Shown here in pieces: positions 58,038 through 64,000 of a stretch of 64,000 nucleotides of DNA. A program made the translations under genes and the position numbers. The DNA is taken from contig CM039508.1 in the NCBI GenBank assembly GCA_022432975.1, positions 19,495,779 through 19,559,778 of the forward strand, written 5' to 3'. The notes below the pieces were generated by a model. The model worked only from the letters and a program-made list of their open reading frames with translations, was not told the DNA's origin and ran no database searches. The stretch is from Begonia masoniana (taxonomy: Eukaryota > Streptophyta > Magnoliopsida > Cucurbitales > Begoniaceae). Every line of letters begins with the position of its first letter. The first letter of the stretch is position 1.

Positions 58038-59393
58038 TGATACGCCACAGGACCGGTGACGACGACTCGACGACAGACCTGTAAGAAAACGAAAGCAAAA
58101 CAAGACAACAAAATTTGGTGTTCTCGTTTTTACCCGAAAACAGACTTAAAGACGTAAACAGAAAACAGATGATAGTGTGGAGGAGTGAAATAGGTGTAAG
58201 GTGAATTACCTGGGAATGGATAACCCACCTATGGATCAACCTCAGAAGGCGATTTTGGAGCTATTGGAATGACGAGGGGCCACGCCGGTCGAAAATGGTG
58301 ACTACTAACCTTTTAGGAAAAGGACACCTCTATAACGAGCCATACTCCAGCAAATGTCTAAAGGTCTCGCATACACTGAGAAACAATTTGTTTCTACCTT
58401 AGAAAGCGCCAATGGATGTGAATTAAGGCTCCAAAACTGGCTCGGCAGGCAACATGAGCACCTTTGGGGATGAAACTCTCGAAACCGAGAGAATGCTCCA
58501 GCTGTAGAGTTGGTTTTTCCACCTTTCTATTGTTTGCCCCACTTCAGAGAATGGCGGCAAGAAGAAGTGGTATGAGAGCTACCAAGAAAACCAAACTTGA
58601 TAGACAATTTCGATAACTTGTTAGATTTATGCACCGACGAAGAAGGTTTAGAGAACTCTTCTAAAGTGAAGATGAAACTTCACATTTTTCCAACTATTCA
58701 AAAACTAATTATTAAGTGGTCAGAATACACTTAAATAACAAGATGATCATTGTTGAAGAAGAACCAGAAAGGAAATAATAGAGATAGTCGTTTGCCAAAA
58801 TATAGTCATTGGAGCGTCGATGGTTCAGCCATGTATGCGCGCAAACAACGCTTCTGTCGTGCTGCTCACGTGCTTGTGGTGTTGCTTGGCACTGGATTGA
58901 GTGCACCCAGATGCACACACCACTTGGCTTCGTTTGCACGCGCCTGATAGTGATTTGTGAGCGCGTCTGCTAATGATCGTGCACGCCTGCTGATGGTCTT
59001 TGCGTGCGCTTGCAACTGCTGCCTTGTCTACCCATGCACCAAGATGCTGGCTAAGTCTTCCTTGTGCGTGCGCCAAGCTAATCACGGGTGCTCGGCCATT
59101 TTCTCCATTTGCGTGCCAATCCTACTGCTGCCTTCCTTCGCACGGGCCAGATGCTCGACTGAATGTCCACTTCCGTGTGCGCCTCTTCTTCAAGTCGTGC
59201 GTGCCAATCCTGTGCTATGTGCGTCCTTCCTTCAAGCTCGTGCGCATATCCTTCCAGCTCGTGCGCGCTTCACTGCTGCTCATCTCCTAACCATTTGTGC
59301 ACACTAGGTGTTCGACTGAATGTCCTTTTCATGTGCTCATCTTTGTAGCTATGTGTGTTATTTCTTCTTCAATGCTACTAATTCAAGCTATCA
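58038..59393 (-). repeat. LTR of copy D (1356 bp), related to the solo LTR at 18482-19698
   Basis: It begins TGATAGCTTG (at 59393) and ends GTGGCGTATCA (at 58038) on the minus strand. A zone at 58800-59330 is full of GCGCAC/GTGCGC words and gives spurious open frames. Intron-like signals CCCAG|GTAATTCACC (near 58212) and TTCTTACAG|GTCTG (near 58080) match the related LTR at 18482-19698. Confidence 0.78.
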
Positions 59394-59541
59394 AAAGGCC
59401 TTTACCTGGGAGACTGATGAACCGGTTAGATGAAAAATTTGTTAATTTACGTACCTTAGTTTGTGATCGTCCGATAGGAGTTCGTGGCACATCATCCACT
59501 CTAGGTAATTGAGGATTTGTCCTCAAATCCTAATGCTTGCT
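59394..59541 (-). pseudogene. Ty3/gypsy pol tail fragment
   Basis: The minus-strand frame reads DLRTNPQLPRVDDVPRTPIG, then RSQTKVRKLTNFSSNRFISL. That is the RTNP...P.GRSQTK-type tail that follows the integrase in the same kind of element as 48600-51257. It is cut by the copy D LTR on one side and by an LTR fragment on the other. Confidence 0.6.
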
Positions 59542-59885
59542 TGCTACGACCCCGCCTGAATGGGGCCGCCACGGGGACTTGCCGTGACATACTCTAACTT
59601 ATTCCTCGTTCATTGACATAAAATTTTTTATTTTTCCTTTAACACTTTAAAAACGAACCTAAACATCCGGACCTCTTTTACCAATATCGAGAGCCCAACC
59701 TAAAACGTACTTAAAAGGGCTCATTTAAGGTTGGAAAAAACCGTTTAAAACTTGGGACCCAACAACATGGAGGACACATGCATGGGGCGCACCAAAGCAA
59801 TCGGCACGCGCCCCCCTCGCTCACTCCACGCGCCTGCCGCGCGCACAGCGCCGCGCACACCGCGACCACCGCGAACCCACCGCGC
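59542..59885 (-). mobile_element. LTR fragment of the copy C family, reversed
   Basis: It starts TGCTACGACCCCGCC and aligns with the complement of 56950-57218, including the GCGCG-rich zone, then stops where ubiquitin-protease-like sequence begins. No right-hand LTR end is present. Confidence 0.85.
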
Positions 59886-60008
59886 GCACTGCACCACTGA
59901 ATTGAGAAAACAAGTGTTCCCTAGATTTTCAAGACTAGCACCAATGTAATCCTCATAGTTAAAATTATAAGTAGTTCCAAGAAAAATATGCATGAGCCAA
60001 CAAAGCAA
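59886..60008 (-). pseudogene. Ubiquitin-specific protease exon fragment (Cys box)
   Basis: The minus-strand frame contains IGASLENLGNTCFLNSVVQC. GLENLGNTCFLNSVLQC is the catalytic-cysteine box of plant ubiquitin-specific proteases, and the wording is closest, from memory, to the UBP20/21/23 group. The fragment ends exactly where the LTR fragment at 59542-59885 begins, and no further protease exons are visible upstream. It is therefore a broken or captured piece. The Cys is retained, but the remaining catalytic His and Asp are absent. Confidence 0.75.
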
Positions 60009-60433
60009 AATTTACTGAGGTTAATGGAGAAAAAAGTAGCACAGGACTACATCACATAACAAATAGAGCTTGCAAATCTAAAATGAAGAAACATTACAGC
60101 ATTCCATTTTAAATCAAATGAACTATAGAAGAGCAACTTCTCTAATAATCGATCCACCAAACAAACTGAGTCTAGAAGATATTTGATGGTAGAATTAAAA
60201 TTGGTGAAAATATTTTATTAAAATAAATTGGTATTAAAAGTTGAAAGAAACTAGAAAACAGAAAACAAACAAATGTAAAACCATTACAATGAAAGACTGA
60301 AGCTTTAATTAACATCCGAGTCCACAAATAGCAACAACCGAAAGAAATGAGGTGGAAAAAGCAAATAAGACACTAGCACCCAAAATCTTCAAGCGCAATT
60401 TGATTACAAAAAAAAACTCACTACATCCAACAA
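60009..60433. other. AT-rich sequence, nothing recognised
   Basis: No coding signal. It may be intron or 3' flank of the minus-strand host-like gene to its right. Confidence 0.5.
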
Positions 60434-60994
60434 CTAACTCACAATTCTTCGGAAGGTAATTTCAAAACTGAGGTCAGGATCCAATCCATGTTCAAGAAAC
60501 TCCAACTCATCTGCTTTCTTTCCTTTCACACTAAATTGCCCTGGATTGGAACCCGATTGACGGGGATCGGAGCTGCTGGGATTAAAAGTTTCAAACTGAA
60601 AATCTTCCCCACCATTAATGAACCCACTTAAAGGGTTTCTAGCCTGATGAAACTTGATCTTCCAACGAAACAAAAAGAAACCTCACTCGACAAAATACCC
60701 AAATGACTCAAACGTTCATCAGTCGCATTTCCCGCTTCCGCCTTAAGAACCAATTCATGAGCCATTGGAAGCCTCTGAAAAAAAATGAATTTTTTCAATC
60801 CCAAGAACATAATATATTTCTTCTCCTCCACCTTCCCAAAAATAAAATTTGTGTGTTCGATCCTTCATGTTAGAGTGGTCGGATTTGGGATGAAGCAGAA
60901 GCTCGGTTTTGGCTTCTGCTAAAGAGAGAGAAAACGCGGCTGATAAAGACACTACTAAACCCCTTTGCAACATTCGCCAAGATTTTGGGTGCAT
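60434..60994 (-). pseudogene. Unrecognised host-like reading frame, frameshifted
   Basis: A minus-strand frame from ATG 60765 reads MAHELVLKAEAGNATDERLS, HLGILSSEVSF. After a one-base shift near 60670 (beside a T-run) it continues FRWKIKFHQARNPLSGF, FETFNPSSSDPRQ, GKKADELEFLEHGLDPDLS, ending at 60434. Its composition looks like real protein, but I do not recognise the family. An intron-like stretch (GAAG|GTGGAGG to TTTTTTTCAG, about 60840-60775) precedes it, and an upstream ATG at 60994 opens MHPKSWRMLQRG. It could be a true gene with a sequencing or splice effect, or a pseudogene. Confidence 0.5.
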
Positions 60995-60999
60995 GGAAA

Positions 61000-61182
61000 A
61001 CTACGATGGGCCCAACATAGCTGATGCTTCTCACCTATGACTTTGATTATCGCCTCTTGGAGGCTTAAAGACCAATCACAAATCCCCACATTGGACAGCG
61101 AGTGGGCCTTTTTGAAAGCTCAAGATCAAGAGTTGCCTCCCATTCTCCGGCCAGGGCCATCAAAGCGCTGACCACTCTAAAT
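61000..61182 (-). promoter_or_regulatory. Promoter-like region with site II (TGGGCC) motifs
   Basis: GTTGGGCCCATC and AAGGCCCACT lie within about 120 bp upstream of the minus-strand ATG at 60994. Such site II elements are common in plant housekeeping promoters. A hAT element cuts the region at 61183. Confidence 0.45.
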
Positions 61183-62770
61183 TAGAGGTAGGCATGGTCA
61201 GGTACGGTCCAGTTCTAAGCCGGAACCAGACCGAAGGATTTAGGATTTTTTTTTCATATTCCATAACTGGCCATTTCAAAGACTGGGACTGATCAAATTT
61301 TTCGATCCGGTCCTGGTCCGGTCTAGGTTTCTTCCACCATAATTAAATTTTTTTTTACTATTAAAAATCAGTAAGATGGCGATAAATGTCTCCCCATCAG
61401 CATAGAGCAAAACACTTGCAGGTTGAACAAGCACCCCATGTCATTTGTTGTCAAGAAATAGTAAGCATAATCTTCGCATTACCATAACAACAATAAACGA
61501 CACAAAAATATGTTTACTTAAAATTCATATATCATGCAAGTGATTTGGAGTTGCTTATACCATGGCTTCAGTGCTAATTGATCCCGCAATCGAATTCTAT
61601 AGTTGCTGGCACTTCTCACATTGATTGTTCAAATCATTGACAAGGTTCTAGTTTGGTGAACCAAAACATACAACGCCAAATCAAATAAGTATTTTATGAA
61701 AGGAATCAATAATTCCTATCTAAATTGAGAAACTTATTTTGAACTGATATTTCTTTATTGAAAAATCACAAGCAACTACAATTGATCCGTCTAGAATTTT
61801 GAGTCTAGAGTCTCTCCTCCCTGTTTCACTTGTCACAAAGTCTATATTTTTCTCTTCCTATAATATATTCTATTTATACATCTCAATCATAACTGTTTTT
61901 CTAAACTACTTTACTAACTTCTACTAACTACTTATCTAGTTCAGTAAACACCAGAAAATCCTAAAGGAAAAAACAGAAAACTAACACAGATCAAACCTAA
62001 ATATCACAGCAAATACAACCTAAAAACTCCAAATCCGAACTACAAGCTCGTCAACCCAGAGAAAATATCTGACTAATTAACATTAATATTGTTACTAATT
62101 TCTAAATAATTTATACTCTCGTTACAAGCAAAACCTACAAAAGATAATTTTAACAACCAAAAATCCATGGCTTTCTTAAAGAGGTAAAGAACAGACAACA
62201 GAGAACTTACCTTCGGGCTTCGTCGGTTCGTCCTTCACAGGATGACAAAGGAAAAGCGAAGAGAGAGTGCGACGGTAGTGCGAGAGGCGTCTGTACTCTG
62301 TCGACTGTCGGAGCTCCAGCGTCGACAATGGCGAGAGAGAAACGTGATATTCAGATCTGTCGAGAGGCGAGAGCTGGAGGGTTACTGGGTAAGGTTAGTG
62401 AATTAGGGTTGCTGGGTTTTAATGGTCTGGTTCGGTTTTTGCAGGTTTGTATCATTAGACCCGAAAACCGAATCGATAACTTCAGTTCTGATAAAAAACT
62501 AAAATTCATTTATTTTATGAGCAAACTGACCAGAACCGGACTAAATATGTCGGTTCTAGTCCAGTTCTTCGGTCAGGGCCGGTTTAATTGAAGTTCCATC
62601 CGGTCTGGGTTTTCAAGAATTTTGGATATGGACCGTGGACCGGACCGATTCCCACGGGAAATTGAATATGAGAACGGATCCCGGACCGAGAACTTGGGAG
62701 CACCGACCAAAATCGGACCTAAATCGCCCGTTCGATCCGATTCCCAGTTCTCGATCCATTCCCACCCCTA
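61183..62770. mobile_element. Non-autonomous hAT element 4 (1588 bp)
   Basis: Ends TAGAGGTAGGCATGGTC and GATCCATTCCCACCCCTA form an imperfect inverted repeat like hAT elements 1-3. Flanks CTCTAAAT (61175-61182) and CTCTGAAC (62771-62778) match at 6 of 8 bases. CCGGTCC/GGACCGG subterminal repeats are dense at both ends. The middle is AT-rich and shows no transposase. Confidence 0.85.
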
Positions 62771-62827
62771 CTCTGAACGCCTCTGTTCTTCATTAGGGCA
62801 CACCATCGAGGGGCCGTTCACTGACAG

Positions 62828-62835
62828 TATATAAG
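62828..62835 (+). promoter_or_regulatory. TATA box of a plus-strand promoter
   Basis: TATATAAG, with GC-rich flanks and a pyrimidine-rich stretch (TTCTCTCCCC) about 25 bp on. The gene it would serve lies right of 63937, beyond the Cassandra insertion, and mostly outside the window. Confidence 0.5.
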
Positions 62836-62956
62836 GAACGGCCCCCATTCTCTCCCCTGCTTTCTCAAAATCACTTACCCTTGTAACGACCCCTTATCCC
62901 AGCAAGATATTGTCCGCTCTGGGGATTGGGCCGCAGCCCAATATCCTCCTCTCACA

Positions 62957-63063
62957 GCTTTGTTTGGCGAGAACTTCCCGGAAGGTCACCTAACCTGGAA
63001 TTACTCTCGCCGAAGCACTTTTAACTTCGGAGTTTTTATGGGATCCGTTGCCAATTGTGCTCC
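62957..63063 (-). ncRNA. 5S rRNA-like domain 1 of the palindromic Cassandra
   Basis: Minus strand: GGATCCCATAAAAACTCCGA, AGTTAAAAGTGCTTCGGCGA, GGTTAGGTGACC, GGGAAGTTCTCG. The C-box region carries one change relative to plant 5S. Confidence 0.85.
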
Positions 63064-63428
63064 AAAACGCGTCTTGCTATCTTGGAGGGATCTCTTACAT
63101 ATGTTTCATTTCTATGTACTTCCCTAAGCGATGTGGGATTGTGACAACCCCCTCTTTACGACCCGGGATTCGCCTATACTCGAGTCCGGGATTCGCCTAC
63201 ACTCGACTTAAGTCCCGAGGTTTGCCCCGCAACCCGAGGTTTGCCCCGCAGTCGTACACATACGTTCACATTCGGGTCATCACAATCACCCCCCTCGAGG
63301 GCCCAACGTCCTCGTTGGCCACATTTCCGGTTGGGTACAAGCTCTGATACCATTTGTAACGACCCATTTTCCGAGCAAGATATTGTCCGCTCTGGGGATT
63401 GGGCCGTAACCCAATATCCTCCCCTCAC

Positions 63429-63536
63429 GGCTTTGTTTGGCGAGAACTTCCCGGAAGGTCACCCAACCTGAAATTGCTCTCACCGAAGCACTCTTAACTT
63501 CGGAGTTCTTATGGGATCCGTTGTCAATTGTGCTTC
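63429..63536 (-). ncRNA. 5S rRNA-like domain 2 of the palindromic Cassandra
   Basis: Minus strand: GGATCCCATAAGAACTCCGA, AGTTAAGAGTGCTTCGGTGA, GGTTGGGTGACC, GGGAAGTTCTCG. Its A box (AGTTAAGAGTGCTT) is closer to plant 5S than that of the element at 18465-20508. Confidence 0.88.
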
Positions 63537-63750
63537 AAAACGCGTTTTACTATGTTGGGAGGGTCTCTTTACATATGTTTCATTTCCACATACTTCCCCA
63601 AGCGATGTGGGATTGTGACGACCCCTTTTTTACGAATCGGAAGGTGACAGGTCGTAAAAAGGGGGTCGTCACAATCTCACATCGCTTGGGGAAGTATGTG
63701 GAAATGAAATATATGTAAAGAGACCCTCCCAACATAGTAAGACACGTTTT

Positions 63751-63858
63751 GGAGCACAATTGACAACGGATCCAATAAGAACTCCGAAGTTAAGAGTGCT
63801 TCGGCGAGAGCAATTTCAGGTTGGGTGATCTTCTGGGAAGTTCTCGCCAAACAAAGCC
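63751..63858 (+). ncRNA. 5S rRNA-like domain 3 of the palindromic Cassandra
   Basis: Plus strand: ACTCCGAAGTTAAGAGTGCT, TCGGCGAGAG, GGTTGGGTGATC, TGGGAAGTTCTCG. It faces domain 2 across the loop. Confidence 0.88.
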
Positions 63859-63937
63859 GTGAGGGGAGGATATTGAGTTACGACCCAATCCCCAGAGCGG
63901 ACAATATCTTGCTGGAAAAATGGGTCGTTACAACCCT

Positions 63938-64000
63938 AAACCTCGAAACCTTAACTCGAGCACAATAATCTCGCCAAATCAATCGTCGTCCTTAGATTGC
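63938..64000. other. Host flank of the Cassandra insertion
   Basis: It continues the sequence left of 62877 after removing one ACCCT. It may be 5' leader of a gene beyond the window edge. Confidence 0.4.

Larger units (their letters stand above)
62882..63932. mobile_element. Rearranged Cassandra TRIM ending in a head-to-head LTR palindrome
   Basis: From left to right: an LTR in minus sense (62882-63284), an internal part with polypurine tract and tRNA-Met primer-binding site (63285-63354), a partial LTR in minus sense (63355 to about 63634), and an inverted partial LTR in plus sense to 63932. Both outer ends are the same LTR terminus, TGTAACGACC and GGGTCGTTACA. A perfect 5-bp duplication ACCCT flanks the whole (62877-62881, 63933-63937), so it looks like one insertion. 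The left LTR also carries doubled GGGATTCGCCTA and CCCGAGGTTTGCCCC units (63165-63250). Confidence 0.88.
63355..63932. repeat. ~280-bp inverted repeat with a ~16-base loop
   Basis: 63355-63634 pairs with 63651-63932, with roughly 5% mismatches by eye. The loop is ATCGGAAGGTGACAGG. Each arm holds a 5S-like domain, one on each strand. Confidence 0.92.

Noticed and set aside
58825..59512. Cysteine-rich open frames in three registers
   Set aside because: They lie in the GCGCAC-rich part of the copy D LTR, shift register freely and show no conserved spacing.
1..64000. tRNA genes
   Set aside because: No cloverleaf with A and B boxes was found; tRNA-like words are retroelement primer-binding sites.

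Overview
The window is plant nuclear DNA, most likely from a repeat-rich eudicot. It is AT-rich and almost entirely built of nested transposable elements: Ty3/gypsy chromoviruses primed by initiator tRNA-Met, hAT elements with 8-bp target duplications, a Mutator-like element with 9-bp duplications, and Cassandra TRIM elements carrying 5S rRNA sequence. Only a few short stretches look like host genes.

Layout. 1-10047: an old Ty3/gypsy element (copy A, left edge outside the window) with a decayed gag-pol, interrupted at 3740-5421 by a hAT element carrying two exons that look like the 3' end of PARC6/CDP1. 10048-13868: LTR debris, a tandem duplication and one intact small host-type gene for a 67-residue zinc-ribbon protein (13370-13573). 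13869-27974: a 14.1-kb MULE with ~375-bp terminal inverted repeats and two convergent broken genes, a mudrA-type transposase (+) and a second gene resembling the 'putative plant transposon protein' family (-). It has been invaded by two solo LTRs and by a Cassandra element that itself holds a solo LTR. 28549-40611: a solo LTR split by copy B (28555-38293), a complete and young Ty3/gypsy element with near-identical 2.5-kb LTRs, a GTAAC duplication, a perfect primer-binding site and one uninterrupted 1487-codon gag-pol with a C-terminal chromodomain. 40612-48600: hAT, solo LTR and Ty1/copia debris. 48600-59900: several truncated Ty3/gypsy pieces in both orientations, a further hAT and more LTRs. 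59886-62881: host-like fragments (a ubiquitin-protease Cys-box exon and an unrecognised reading frame behind a site-II-type promoter), split by a fourth hAT. 62882-63932: a rearranged Cassandra ending in a head-to-head LTR palindrome.

Common themes. Almost all elements are broken; only copy B looks capable of making protein. Several chromovirus LTR families share three features in the same order: splice-like donor and acceptor pairs, a short acidic open frame that ends soon after the second acceptor, and then (in most families) a perfect hairpin with CTCTGG/CCAGAG arms beside a cluster of GC-rich palindromes. This shared LTR architecture and the palindromic Cassandra are the observations most worth following up. 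All calls come from reading the sequence and remembered family features; no database search was run.
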